A DNA stretch of 64,000 nucleotides, taken from Candidatus Thiomargarita nelsonii (lineage in GTDB: Bacteria; Pseudomonadota; Gammaproteobacteria; Beggiatoales; Beggiatoaceae). Below, one piece after another: positions 10,748 through 19,528 of the stretch. Each line of letters opens with the position of its first letter. Positions within the stretch are counted from its first letter, which is position 1. Made by a program: the position numbers and the translations under genes. The stretch covers positions 1-64,000 of the forward strand of contig JSZA02000018.1 of NCBI GenBank assembly GCA_000785145.2, in the 5' to 3' direction. The notes beneath the pieces were generated by a model. It did not search any database, was not told the DNA's origin, and saw only the letters and a list, made by a program, of their open reading frames with translations.

Positions 10748-11419
10748 ATGCAAAAGCGTCAGAATAAAGAAATCAATATATTTAGTATGTCTATACTGGA
10801 CTTATTTGCGTCAGCAATGGGTGCGTTTCTAATTATTATGATCATTCTTATTCCCTATTACCTCAATGCAGGCGATGCGGAAAAGCTTGTCGTCAAACTG
10901 CGTGCTGAAAAAGCTAGACTCACTCAACAGCTAAAGCAACAACAGGAGCGCACCACCCAATGTGAAAGACAAGTTGCTAGTTTGCAGGGAAAGCTCGAAA
11001 ATTGCCATGAAAAACTTGCTCACACTTTTATGGCGGTTGTTTTGAAATGGACAACGAAACATCAAGATATTGATTTATATGTGGTTGATACGGACAATAA
11101 TAAATTTTATTTCAGTAAACATAACCGTACCCGTTCTGATTTTCCCAGTTCAAACGCCGAACTCAGTGTTGACACTACAAGAGGTCCAGGGATTGAAATT
11201 TGGGAAAATCCAGAGGCCAAAACGGGCATATATAGAATTTATGCCAATCTTTACAGCCAACATGGCAATACCGCCAATCCATTAGTGAAAACTAATTTGT
11301 ACTATCGGGATGGCGCATTGCCTTTACAAGATGTTACCTTGACTAGGGTAGGACACAAAGTATTAATCGCCGTTGTGGAAGTCAAAAGTGGAGGCGAAGT
11401 CGTCGTAAGACGCTTATGA
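10748..11419 (+). CDS. ExbD/MotB-like membrane protein with YfaP-like periplasmic domain
   Basis: The 223-residue protein has a short cytoplasmic start (MQKRQNKEINIFSMSILDLF), one TM segment (about 16-40, SAMGAFLIIMIILIPYYL), a coiled coil (about 45-92) and a C-terminal domain, starting VVLKWTTKHQDIDLYVVD, that looks like the YfaP/DUF2135 beta-sandwich of secreted proteins. The single anchor with an acidic residue just before it (ILDLFASAMGAF) recalls the ion-binding helix of ExbD/TolR/MotB-like partners. The downstream MotA/TolQ/ExbB gene makes a stator-channel pair likely. The next gene overlaps by 4 bases. Annotated from context and segment pattern; a homology search would be needed for the family name. 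Confidence 0.6.
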   Translation: MQKRQNKEINIFSMSILDLFASAMGAFLIIMIILIPYYLNAGDAEKLVVKLRAEKARLTQQLKQQQERTTQCERQVASLQGKLENCHEKLAHTFMAVVLKWTTKHQDIDLYVVDTDNNKFYFSKHNRTRSDFPSSNAELSVDTTRGPGIEIWENPEAKTGIYRIYANLYSQHGNTANPLVKTNLYYRDGALPLQDVTLTRVGHKVLIAVVEVKSGGEVVVRRL

Positions 11420-11829
11420 ACAAACAAAAAATTTACAAAATTGGCCGGAGTCCATCCGGTGATATCGTGCTTGCCGATGAGACTGTCTCTGGTCACCATG
11501 CAGAACTTATTATTACTGGGGATGGCAGTTTCTTTTTATCTGACACTAATAGTACGCATGGTACTTTTGTCCAGAAAAAAGGCAAATTTGTCAAAATTCA
11601 ACAATCGTACATTACCCCACGAGACGTACTCAGATTTGCCCATTGTGAAATTTCTGCTAAAGAGTTGCTTGAATACATTCATCTGAAATCGGTGCCACTG
11701 GCAGAAAAACAGGCAGAAAAACAGGAGGAAACGCCTAAAGTGAGAGGAAGAGTTCTTGAACGTTGCGATAAGTGTTTGACAGTTAAAGAAGTAGGCCAAG
11801 CCTGTCAGGTATGTGCCAGTAAAACATGA
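11416..11829 (+). CDS. FHA-domain protein with C-terminal zinc ribbon
   Basis: FHA domains bind phosphothreonine peptides. The N-terminal 90 residues have the hallmark positions: YKIGRSPSGDIVL (GR), ETVSGHHAEL (SxxH), and LSDTNSTHGTFV (NG-like loop, here HGT). The end has a CxxC-x9-CxxC pattern (CDKCLTVKEVGQACQVC), a probable zinc ribbon. The protein is cytoplasmic. Its start overlaps the upstream stop (ATGA) and its stop lies 7 bases before the channel gene, so all three are co-translated. It is a candidate adapter linking Ser/Thr kinases of the neighbouring operon to the channel. Confidence 0.85.
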   Translation: MNKQKIYKIGRSPSGDIVLADETVSGHHAELIITGDGSFFLSDTNSTHGTFVQKKGKFVKIQQSYITPRDVLRFAHCEISAKELLEYIHLKSVPLAEKQAEKQEETPKVRGRVLERCDKCLTVKEVGQACQVCASKT

Positions 11830-11836
11830 GGAAATT

Positions 11837-12583
11837 ATGAATAATTTATCAAGACCTGTTGTCGCACTTATTTTTATGGGTGTTGCTATCGTTATCATTA
11901 CTATTTTAACGTTTGCTCTGCCAGAAAAAATGGCTGAAATTGTTCTGGATCACAATTCAGAAATTTTTCTTTATCCGTTTACTATTCAAAATGCCATGCT
12001 CGTTCTCTTTTTTGTTGGCTTGGGCGAATTGTTTGTACGCTGGCAGGACTCTCTTCAGGAGTTCGCTTATTTAAAAAAAGGTTATCTACCAGAAGATGAC
12101 CGTACCGTGTTGCAGGCACATGACTTGGCGACTTACGTTGCGCGTCTGAAAGGTGATACAAAGCACAGGAGTGGTTTTTTGCCAAAAATGATTTTCCGTT
12201 GCATTTTGCAGTTTCAGGCCACCCGTTCTGTGGAACAGGCTAATGAAATTATGAATTCCATGGTAGACATTTTTTTTCATCAGATCGAGATGAAATATAA
12301 TATCTTGCGTTATATCGCTTGGGTTATTCCCACTTTTGGCTTTATCGGAACAATAGTAGGTATTGCAGCGGCACTAAAAGCAGTGGATCCTGCTAACTTG
12401 GATTTGCTAGCAATCACTGCCAGCCTAGCCGTCGCCTTTAATACTACATTAATTGCCCTTTTGTTGAGTGCAGTATTGGTATTCTTTATTCATATTATTC
12501 AGGAAATGGAAGAAAGAAGCCTGAATGAATCTGTCAATTATTGCTTAGCAAATTTAATCAATCGCCTTTATGTGGCTGATTGA
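11837..12583 (+). CDS. MotA/TolQ/ExbB-family proton channel protein
   Basis: The ATG at 11837 follows GAGG; a longer frame from 11813 has no better site. The 248-residue protein has two early TM segments (VVALIFMGVAIVIITILTFA; AMLVLFFVGLGELF), a long cytoplasmic loop, and two C-terminal TM helices: IAWVIPTFGFIGTIVGIAAA, the classic TolQ/ExbB/MotA GTVxG pattern, and LAVAFNTTLIALLLSAVLVF. These proteins form a pentameric proton or sodium channel around two partner TM helices and turn ion flow into work in the periplasm. The obvious partner is the first gene of the operon. The genuine Tol channel is at 61337. Confidence 0.85.
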   Translation: MNNLSRPVVALIFMGVAIVIITILTFALPEKMAEIVLDHNSEIFLYPFTIQNAMLVLFFVGLGELFVRWQDSLQEFAYLKKGYLPEDDRTVLQAHDLATYVARLKGDTKHRSGFLPKMIFRCILQFQATRSVEQANEIMNSMVDIFFHQIEMKYNILRYIAWVIPTFGFIGTIVGIAAALKAVDPANLDLLAITASLAVAFNTTLIALLLSAVLVFFIHIIQEMEERSLNESVNYCLANLINRLYVAD

Positions 12584-12593
12584 CGCAAAAAAC

Positions 12594-12627
12594 GCTCGTA
12601 GTAGGCGATAAAGCGGCTACTACGAGC
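12594..12627. terminator. Bidirectional terminator hairpin
   Basis: An 11-bp perfect stem (GCTCGTAGTAG / CTACTACGAGC) lies between the convergent channel operon and the DctP gene, with AAAAAAC on one side and TCTTTTTATTT on the other, so it can end transcription from both sides. Confidence 0.75.
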
Positions 12628-12637
12628 CAGTCTCTTT

Positions 12638-13714
12638 TTATTTGAGCCTTTGTGCTTTGCTACGCCAGTTATCCATTGTTTCCTGAAAATCACGGTAATT
12701 CTTGTACACCTTCTCAAAATCACGATCAGCCTCAGCTTTTTGTTCCAACCGCTTTTTGGTGGCTTCACGTAATTTGGTCAACACCTTGTCAGGAAATGCC
12801 CTAATATCAATATCTCCGTTTGATTCCAAGTCCTTAAGAGCCTGTGCATTTTTTGACTCAAATTCCGTATAAATCCAGTGGTGAGTATTGTTGGCCGCGA
12901 TTTCTATAACTCTTTTCAAATCATCTGGCAGATTTTCCCACGCCTCTAGGTTTATAAGCAATTCTAAAGTAGTACCGGGTTCATGCCAGCCCGGATAGTA
13001 ATAATATTTAGCTTTCTTGTGTAATCCTAGCTTTTTGTCATAATAGGGTCCCATCCATTCCACAGCATCAAGATTGCCATCTTTCAGTGCGTTGACAGGA
13101 TCATCTGTTTGGGTGGGAATTGCTCCTATTTCCCTTTGGACAATCACCTCTCCAGCCAGACCCGGCAGCCGGATTTTTAGCTTTTTGAAATCAGCAATTT
13201 TTTCAATTCGTTTATTAAACCAACCACCCATTTGCATACCGGTGTTGCCCATAGGAAATGGCATGATCTTGTACTGCTTATAAAGACCCTGCCATAACCC
13301 CAAACCACCGCCATTATTCAACCAAGCAAGATGTTGCCTTGCATCCATTCCAAAAGGGACAGAAGCCATGAATTGTGCGGCGGGAATTTTATCTGTCCAT
13401 AAATAGGCTACACTATGGCCTATTTCTATTTTTCCGCTTGATACTGCCTCAAATACACTTAGTTCTCCCGCGTTACCTGCGAGAGTTATGTTGAGACGGT
13501 TGTTACTTATTATCCCGACATCCTCAATAAATTGTTTGATGCCTTGTGTTAGAATCTCAAGTTTTTCAGGCCAAACAGCCATCATTTTCCAATTAAAAGT
13601 TTGGGGGTTAGATGGCATGTCTTGAGCGGTCGTATTTTCCGGTTTAGTACAGGTGGCACTCAATAATACCAACAGGAAAATGGGTAACAATAAAATGAGT
13701 TTTCTTAATTTCAT
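12638..13714 (-). CDS. TRAP transporter substrate-binding protein, DctP type (lipoprotein)
   Basis: The 358-residue protein has a lipoprotein signal (LLVLLSATC, Cys about 22) and the DctP-fold body: FNWKMMAVWPEKLEILTQGI, IGHSVAYLWTDKIPAAQF, the conserved LKIRLPGLAGEV with the Arg that binds the substrate carboxylate, and NALKDGNLDAVEWMGPYYD. TRAP binding proteins capture organic acids in the periplasm for a DctQM permease. No permease genes are next to it. Permease remnants at 26.7-27.5 kb belong to the TAXI type and would not be its partner. It lies convergent to the channel operon, so a link to the signalling system is only positional. Confidence 0.85.
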   Translation of the reverse strand: MKLRKLILLLPIFLLVLLSATCTKPENTTAQDMPSNPQTFNWKMMAVWPEKLEILTQGIKQFIEDVGIISNNRLNITLAGNAGELSVFEAVSSGKIEIGHSVAYLWTDKIPAAQFMASVPFGMDARQHLAWLNNGGGLGLWQGLYKQYKIMPFPMGNTGMQMGGWFNKRIEKIADFKKLKIRLPGLAGEVIVQREIGAIPTQTDDPVNALKDGNLDAVEWMGPYYDKKLGLHKKAKYYYYPGWHEPGTTLELLINLEAWENLPDDLKRVIEIAANNTHHWIYTEFESKNAQALKDLESNGDIDIRAFPDKVLTKLREATKKRLEQKAEADRDFEKVYKNYRDFQETMDNWRSKAQRLK

Positions 13715-14033
13715 GTGTGTTTTTCCTCAAAGAATATATAACTACAAGGATTATTAAGTACCGAACCATGAATTTTAATGTTTTTTTTTGGCTCAGTACA
13801 GAACTTATTTCTTGTCATTTCGACCAGCGGGAGAAATCTTTTTTTTTTCAATGTATTAAGATTTCTCCTGCTGGTCGAAATGACAAGAATCAATAACTTG
13901 ATTATATATGAGAATTTATGATTCAGTACTTAGTTATTGTTGGTGGTAAAAAAACGTCGAACATCGAGTTATAGCACTGAGGTTCAATCATTTGAATGTT
14001 TTATTCGTTGTCCTACATTAGTTGTACTCACTA
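13715..14033. repeat. Nested inverted repeats upstream of the DctP gene
   Basis: At 13810-13888 lies a 79-bp palindrome with ends TCTTGTCATTTCGACCAGC and its complement around a poly-T centre. It is nested inside a looser inverted repeat (about 13755-13776 AAGTACCGAACCATGAATTT against 13908-13930 AATTTATGATTCAGTACTT). At 13740-13752 AACTACAAGGATT matches the ends of the 7269-7397 element. No gene is seen in this stretch; the DctP promoter should be within it. Confidence 0.7.
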
Positions 14034-15218
14034 TCACGACAACACCCCCGCTGCAAACAATGTCCCCAAGTCAATACCGCCTTGCCATTTTTTGAGTCGT
14101 GGGTGTTTGTCCCCGGAAACGATATCAACACTACCATCGTCTGTTAGACGCATACATAGCATATTTTTAAGTGAGGTATGTGCCAGCACAATGGGTGAAT
14201 GCGTTGTCAACCATATCTGTGAGGAATCCACTGCCCGTATTGCCTGTAACACTGCCTCAATGGCACTGGGATGAATGCCGTTTTCAGGTTCTTCTAAGGT
14301 GATAACTTGAGGTAATGTGGTAACATAAGGCAGAATCGTCAATGCTAAAATATTTAATGTCCCATCTGACAAGCCCGATGAGGATATTTCTATCCCGTTT
14401 TGATATTGAATCTTGATATAAGCATGACGATCATCTTCTCTCTCAATCGCTCGAATGTTTTGCACCGTGGGCAATGCTAAGCGCACCAGTTCTAACCATT
14501 CTTCAAATTCTTCAGCTTGTTTTTTTTGCAAGGCTAAGATTTGCCAAGGCAATCCCCACCCATCCTGATTCAAGCCAGTGCGGTATCTCGGTGGACTCGC
14601 TTGACGTAGCTTGAATCCTTGGGGCTCATACAGGCAAGTGTATTGTTGCAAATAGTCTCTAAACCAAAGCGTTGCCGGAAAAAAACGATGATCAGCCGGC
14701 ATACTACTCAGTGCCAGTTGCTCTTGATGAATCGTAAAATTGAATGCTTGTTGTTGCCCTTCGGCTTGAAAGCTGGCTTCGTGGCGATTTCGCCGTATCA
14801 CTTGAACCCACTTTGCCGTTTTTTCAGGCTCATGGAAAATAAACAAATGTTCTTGGGCAATCTGTAGCTTTTCATTATTAATGAGTTCAAATGTTAGTTC
14901 ATATCGTAACCTCTCTGATGACTTGTGTTTCGTCAGTTCTGGAATTTGAACGTCTAGTGACAGAAAAAATGAATTGCCTTGTAAATTATGTATCAACTCT
15001 ATGGGATTTTCAGCTCTGGCGCGGCTCTGGCTTGGGGTTGCTTCAAAAAAAACTTTGTTGATATCATTGGTCGCTAAAAGTTCAGCAAACAAGGTGGGAA
15101 TATCCAATAGTGTGGTTTTCCCAGAACCATTTGCCCCCGCTAGTACATGATGATGCGTTAATTCAAGCGCCAAAGAATGGAAACAGCGATATTGAGAGAC
15201 TTTAATTCGCCTAATCAT
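14034..15218 (-). CDS. AAA ATPase (RecF/OLD-like)
   Basis: The 394-residue protein begins MIRRIKVSQYRCFHSLAL and has Walker A GANGSGKTT (28-36), an ABC-like signature LSDGTLNILAL, Walker B VITLEEPENGIHP and an H-loop LTTHSP. This set defines the AAA_21/OLD-like ATPases with an SMC/RecF-type head. They act on DNA or in defence and conflict systems, usually with a second subunit such as a TOPRIM nuclease, which is absent here. It overlaps the pseudokinase gene by 4 bases and is the last gene of the minus-strand signalling operon, so it is likely co-expressed with it. Function in this setting is unknown. Confidence 0.85.
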   Translation of the reverse strand: MIRRIKVSQYRCFHSLALELTHHHVLAGANGSGKTTLLDIPTLFAELLATNDINKVFFEATPSQSRARAENPIELIHNLQGNSFFLSLDVQIPELTKHKSSERLRYELTFELINNEKLQIAQEHLFIFHEPEKTAKWVQVIRRNRHEASFQAEGQQQAFNFTIHQEQLALSSMPADHRFFPATLWFRDYLQQYTCLYEPQGFKLRQASPPRYRTGLNQDGWGLPWQILALQKKQAEEFEEWLELVRLALPTVQNIRAIEREDDRHAYIKIQYQNGIEISSSGLSDGTLNILALTILPYVTTLPQVITLEEPENGIHPSAIEAVLQAIRAVDSSQIWLTTHSPIVLAHTSLKNMLCMRLTDDGSVDIVSGDKHPRLKKWQGGIDLGTLFAAGVLS

Positions 15219-16693
15219 GGTTTAAATTCCTTATTTACAATCATGTCATGCCTGTTTTTTTTCTCAATAAACCATGCTGCAAACCGTTGCCAAAAACTTG
15301 TTGGAGTGGTTGTTATCGAGTGTGGTGGTTCAGGTTGCAACGGTTTTTGTTCATTCTGAATAATCTGAAAAACAGCTTCTCCCACCAAGTTTAAAGTGTC
15401 ATTTGGCTTTAACTCTGTTTTTCTCTGTTTTACTACTTCATTATGCTCATTTACCGTCGTGCCATGCAGGGAAAAATCTTCCAGATAAATCCTATCGTTT
15501 TTTACATAAACTTGGCAATGTACACCAGAAACTCGGCTGAGGCTATGATTTTGAATAACCAGATTACACTTTGCAGGATTTTTTCCGAGCATAATAGGCT
15601 CTTCATTCAAAGTAATTGTAGCTCCTTCATATTCTCCGGCAATTCCCAGTAGTTCATAACTAGGCGGAAACGGCAAATAAGACAACCATTCTGCTACAGA
15701 CTGTGGTCTATTGTGATGTTCACATTGTAAAGCAAAATGAACAGCATGGTTGAATTCTCTGCTTACTGGTTGCCTGCTTACTTTCTCAAGATGTTCAAGT
15801 TTGGCTTGTCCTAAACAAATATCCAGAGAGTCAGGAGGCGGAAGAAGGATGTTCTTCTTAAAACGCCCCCTCATACAAGCATACATAGTTGCCGCGCAGG
15901 CGTATATGTCTGTATAAGCACCTTGTCTTTCAGTTTTTTCATATTGTTCTTTTGGTGCATAACTTGGAATTAGAAACTCCTCGTAAAATGAAGAAGAGTC
16001 ACGTATAGCGAGTCGGGCATTACCAAAATATAACAGGAAAGGTTTATCTTTATGAGGAAGATAAATCTTGGATGGTTTGATCTCACGGAGAAAAATGTTT
16101 TCATTATGTAAGGCTTTTAAGCCGTTGAGCACTTCTCGCATGAGATACAATAACTCTTTCTCGGTAATTCCGCCTTGGCTACTTTTCTGCTTGACATATT
16201 CTTCAAGCGTCATTCCTGGGTGATAAGCCATGGTAAAATAGGCCGTATTATTTTCCTGAAATACTCGATAAATCGTAACCAAATTGGGAGAAGTTTGAAA
16301 ACGCCGTAACATTTTGGCTTCATCAACAAATTTTTCGAGCCCGTATTTGTAAATATCATCCTGATTTTGATGAGTTATGATATTAGATTTGTCAGATGCG
16401 CGTATTGCCAGCATCCTGGGAAAAAACTCCTTCACCGCTATTATCTGACCCAATAATCCCTCTAACCCTAAATAGGTAGTACAAAATCCGCCTACTCCCA
16501 GACAACGACCAATTAAAACAGGAGAAGAGCCTTCATTCAGAATTGTGCTTGGTTTTAAGGCTCCCCTGTCCCGTTTAGGATTTTCATAATCAAAAGGATT
16601 CTCACAATGGCAACTAGGACAAGGTATCGTTCCACCCGTCTCATGCAGACAGTACAGACAAATATTGTCCTTATTTGATCTTATTCTGGACAT
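15215..16693 (-). CDS. Zinc-ribbon / pseudokinase / FHA protein
   Basis: This 492-residue protein is a tandem duplicate of the next gene: N-terminal zinc ribbon (CLYC...CPSC, 12-28), kinase domain (about 60-345) and FHA domain (about 368-455, with MLGKNPAKCNLVI and SRVSGVHCQV). The glycine loop (GVGGF) and the VAIK-like lysine (IAVKEF, K88) remain, but the catalytic residues are gone: HRD is LRE (202-204), the Mg-binding Asn is Lys (KPSKI, 209) and DFG is YFG (222-224). It should be a pseudokinase that may still bind ATP or partners. The RDD membrane domain of the sister is collapsed to its two ends (FWQRFAAWFI joined to NRHDMIVNK), so it is cytoplasmic. Confidence 0.85.
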   Translation of the reverse strand: MSRIRSNKDNICLYCLHETGGTIPCPSCHCENPFDYENPKRDRGALKPSTILNEGSSPVLIGRCLGVGGFCTTYLGLEGLLGQIIAVKEFFPRMLAIRASDKSNIITHQNQDDIYKYGLEKFVDEAKMLRRFQTSPNLVTIYRVFQENNTAYFTMAYHPGMTLEEYVKQKSSQGGITEKELLYLMREVLNGLKALHNENIFLREIKPSKIYLPHKDKPFLLYFGNARLAIRDSSSFYEEFLIPSYAPKEQYEKTERQGAYTDIYACAATMYACMRGRFKKNILLPPPDSLDICLGQAKLEHLEKVSRQPVSREFNHAVHFALQCEHHNRPQSVAEWLSYLPFPPSYELLGIAGEYEGATITLNEEPIMLGKNPAKCNLVIQNHSLSRVSGVHCQVYVKNDRIYLEDFSLHGTTVNEHNEVVKQRKTELKPNDTLNLVGEAVFQIIQNEQKPLQPEPPHSITTTPTSFWQRFAAWFIEKKNRHDMIVNKEFKP

Positions 16694-16724
16694 ACTGAAA
16701 ACTCCGGTAAACTTGTTAGTATAT

Positions 16725-16789
16725 AGTACAACGGAATAAACGTCTTAATGAGAAATCCTATTTTTTTAAATATTCCGCGTTGTACTAAA
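16725..16789. repeat. Inverted repeat TAGTACAACGGAATA between kinase genes
   Basis: TAGTACAACGGAATA and TATTCCGCGTTGTACTA are imperfect inverted repeats around a half copy of the GAGAAATCCTATTTTTTT repeat. It lies in the 141-bp gap between the two kinase paralogues and could form a hairpin in the operon message. Confidence 0.65.
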
Positions 16790-16834
16790 TTTTTCAATGG
16801 ATTACCGATTTCTACGGCGTTTTCAACATATCAG

Positions 16835-18703
16835 TTATTTAGTGATAACAAGACATTTTGCAATCATGTCGTGTAGTGCCTGTTTTTTCTTGGTAAAAAT
16901 GGGCATGAGAAAACCAATCATTAAAATCAGACTGGAAAGAAATTTACCAAAAAAACGCCCACTCGCACGCCAAAAAGATATACGTATCCCCGACATATCA
17001 GTGACAATGATACCGACTGCCATTTTTCCAACCGTTGCCTGTTTAAAGGAACTTTCCATCGTGGCATAGTAAATCCAATAAATCAAGAATCCACCCATCT
17101 GAATGATTATTTCTTCCAATTGACTATCTTTTTCAAGAAATCCACCCCAAATGCCCACCAATAGCAGCAAAAATAAAATGACAAACTGTCCAGATATCAG
17201 GATCAGAGAATCAATAAACCATGCTGTAAACCGTTGCCCAAAACTGGCAGGAGTGGTTGTGGGTGGAGGTGGAACTTTGCTCTGAATAATTTGAAAAACC
17301 TCTTCCCCCTGTATGTTTAAGGTATCATTTGGCTTTAGTTCCTTTATTCTATCTTTTATTATGTCTTGATCATTTACCGTCGTGCCATGCCGGGAAACGT
17401 CTCGCAGATAAACCCGACCATTTTCCGTATAAACTTGGCAATGTACACTAGAAACTCGGCTGAGCTTACGATTAGGAATAACTAAATTACACTGGCGGCG
17501 ATCTCTGCCGAGCATAATAGGCCCTTCATTCAAAGAAAATGTAGCCCCTTCATATTCTCCGGCAATTCCCAGGAGTTCGTAATCCCCTGATGGAAGCGGC
17601 TGATGCGGCACGATGTTCAGTAATTCTTCAAATTTAGCGACTGATTGTGGTCTCTTGTCGGGTTCACATTGTAAACCAATATCGATAGCCCTGCTGAAAT
17701 CCCAGCTGACTGGTTGTTTGCTTACAGTCTCAAGTGGTTCAAGTTTGGCATTTCCCTGACAAATATCCATAGATTCAGGAGGCGGAACGATGATTCCGTG
17801 CCTATTAAAACGCCCCCTCATGCAAGTGTACATAGTTGCAGCGCAGGCGTATATATCTGTATAAGGACCTTGTTTTTCCTGTTTTTTATATTGTTCTTTC
17901 GGTGCATAACCGGGCGTCAGAAAAACAGAAATTGTCGATAGAGAATAGCCACTCATAGCTTGTCGAGCACTACCAAAGTCTAGTAGGAAAGCTCTAGTCT
18001 CATGCTCATTTTTATCAGGGATATAAATGTTAGAAGGTTTAATATCGCGGTGAAAAATGGCCTCTTTATGTACGGCTTTTAAACCGTTAAGCACATCTCG
18101 CATGATATCTAATAACTCTTTCTGGGTAATTCCTCCCTTGGTATTTTTTACATAGTCTTCAAGAGTCATTCCCCTGCGGTAAACCATGGTAAAATAAGCC
18201 GTATTATTTTCTTCAAATAAAGTCAATATCGTAACGATATTAGGATGCTCAGGAAAGCTGCCGTAGGCTAACATTATGGCTTCATCAACAAATTTTTGGA
18301 GCCCGTATTTGTAAGTCTCATCATGACCTTTATGAGCTGTGATTTTAAGCGCGTCACTTGCGCGTCCAGCCACACTTCGAGGCATAAACTCCTTAACAAC
18401 TATTCTTTTTTTAAGCACATCCAACCCTAAATAGGTAATACCAAATCCGCCGGCTCCCAGACAACGGCCAATTAAAATCGGGGAAGAAGCTTCATTCAGA
18501 GTGGTGCCTGGTTTTAAGGCTACATTCTTTTCCGGTTTAGGATTTTCATAATTAAAAGGAGTCTCGCAACTACAGGTGGGACAGGGTATACTGCCCCCCG
18601 TATCATGCAGGCAATACAGACAAATATTCGTTGTCTTGAAACTTATTCTCATTCTCGTGCTATCGTCGAAACTTATTCCGGTTCTGACCGTATTGGAGTC
18701 CAT
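16835..18703 (-). CDS. Membrane Ser/Thr kinase: zinc ribbon, kinase, FHA, RDD
   Basis: The 622-residue protein has a zinc ribbon (CLYC...CPTC, 28-44), a Hanks-type kinase domain (about 75-365) with glycine loop GAGGFG, Lys 104 (VVKEF), HRD 218-220, Asn 225 and DFG 242-244 all intact, an FHA domain (about 378-475; MLGRDRRQCNLVI, SRVSSVHCQV, RHGTTV) and an RDD domain with several TM helices (about 487-620; FGQRFTAWFIDSLILI, ALHDMIAKCLVI). It should phosphorylate Ser/Thr on partner proteins from the inner face of the membrane and be read by FHA partners. It starts 1 base after the PP2C gene, giving a coupled kinase-phosphatase pair. Confidence 0.93.
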   Translation of the reverse strand: MDSNTVRTGISFDDSTRMRISFKTTNICLYCLHDTGGSIPCPTCSCETPFNYENPKPEKNVALKPGTTLNEASSPILIGRCLGAGGFGITYLGLDVLKKRIVVKEFMPRSVAGRASDALKITAHKGHDETYKYGLQKFVDEAIMLAYGSFPEHPNIVTILTLFEENNTAYFTMVYRRGMTLEDYVKNTKGGITQKELLDIMRDVLNGLKAVHKEAIFHRDIKPSNIYIPDKNEHETRAFLLDFGSARQAMSGYSLSTISVFLTPGYAPKEQYKKQEKQGPYTDIYACAATMYTCMRGRFNRHGIIVPPPESMDICQGNAKLEPLETVSKQPVSWDFSRAIDIGLQCEPDKRPQSVAKFEELLNIVPHQPLPSGDYELLGIAGEYEGATFSLNEGPIMLGRDRRQCNLVIPNRKLSRVSSVHCQVYTENGRVYLRDVSRHGTTVNDQDIIKDRIKELKPNDTLNIQGEEVFQIIQSKVPPPPTTTPASFGQRFTAWFIDSLILISGQFVILFLLLLVGIWGGFLEKDSQLEEIIIQMGGFLIYWIYYATMESSFKQATVGKMAVGIIVTDMSGIRISFWRASGRFFGKFLSSLILMIGFLMPIFTKKKQALHDMIAKCLVITK

Positions 18704-18704
18704 A

Positions 18705-19502
18705 TTATCTCACCATAATCATTTGTGCAGTCAAGTTATCGTATTTAGCATTTTTCGCTTTGCCGATTTCAATCGCTTTTTCAAAATAAAAGTCCAGTAT
18801 TGTCTCGCTTTTTTGTGCGGCTTTACATTTTGAAATGAGACTGTCTTGAAGATGTTCCCAAAAACCGTCGGTACACAGTAATAGCCCATCACCACGACGC
18901 AGCTTCAAACTTTCGCTGAAAATCGTCGGCGTTAATTCGTATTTTGTTCCCAGCACTTTTAGTAATTGGCTACGCTGGGGGTGATTATTTGCCTCTTCTG
19001 GTTTTATGTCGCCCATTTTTATTAGGGCTTGAACGACGGAGTGATCCTCGGTACGGCGAATAATTTTTTCATTTCTGATAACATATAAGCGACTGTCGCC
19101 TACATGCGCCCAGTAGGCAAAACAATCTAGGATAATCAGTACGACACAAGTTGTTTTCATATCTTGCAGATGGTAAGACTCGGCACCTTTGTCCACAATC
19201 AAGTCATTTGTTTCTTGCAAGATAGCATTCAATTCACTTTTTAGGTTTTCGTTGGTAATCCGTGAAAAGTTGTTGATAATATGATCAACGGCTAATTTAG
19301 AGGCTATTTTTCCGCCTTGGTGTCCTCCCAAACCGTCGGCAATGACATAACAATAGCGCCGGTTTTTTTTATCTGCTGACATGTCGCAGCAATCTTCATT
19401 GTATTCCCGCCCACCACTGTCGCTTTTTTTAGCGTATTCAAACGTAAAAATATCTTCATCTGGCTCAGGTTGAATAGTGGGATTATCCGCGTCATTTTCC
19501 AT
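18705..19502 (-). CDS. PP2C-type Ser/Thr protein phosphatase
   Basis: PP2C phosphatases remove phosphate from Ser/Thr using two metal ions. The 265 residues form a single soluble domain with the expected metal-binding motifs: REYNEDCCDM (NxD), VIADGLGGHQGG (DGxGG), AHVGDSRLYVI (GDSR), LLLCTDGFWEHL (TDG) and KYDNLTAQMI (DN). No signal peptide or TM segment is present. It is separated from the kinase gene by 1 base. It should reverse the phosphorylation made by that kinase. A 103-bp MITE and about 270 bp separate it from the upstream protease gene. Confidence 0.95.
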   Translation of the reverse strand: MENDADNPTIQPEPDEDIFTFEYAKKSDSGGREYNEDCCDMSADKKNRRYCYVIADGLGGHQGGKIASKLAVDHIINNFSRITNENLKSELNAILQETNDLIVDKGAESYHLQDMKTTCVVLIILDCFAYWAHVGDSRLYVIRNEKIIRRTEDHSVVQALIKMGDIKPEEANNHPQRSQLLKVLGTKYELTPTIFSESLKLRRGDGLLLCTDGFWEHLQDSLISKCKAAQKSETILDFYFEKAIEIGKAKNAKYDNLTAQMIMVR

Positions 19503-19528
19503 TTTTGTGTTACACCCATTTTTTAACT

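Noticed and set aside
10748-12583. Zorya defence system (ZorAB)
   Set aside because: The MotA-like gene fits loosely, but the partner has a YfaP-like rather than OmpA domain, and no ZorC/D/E gene is adjacent.
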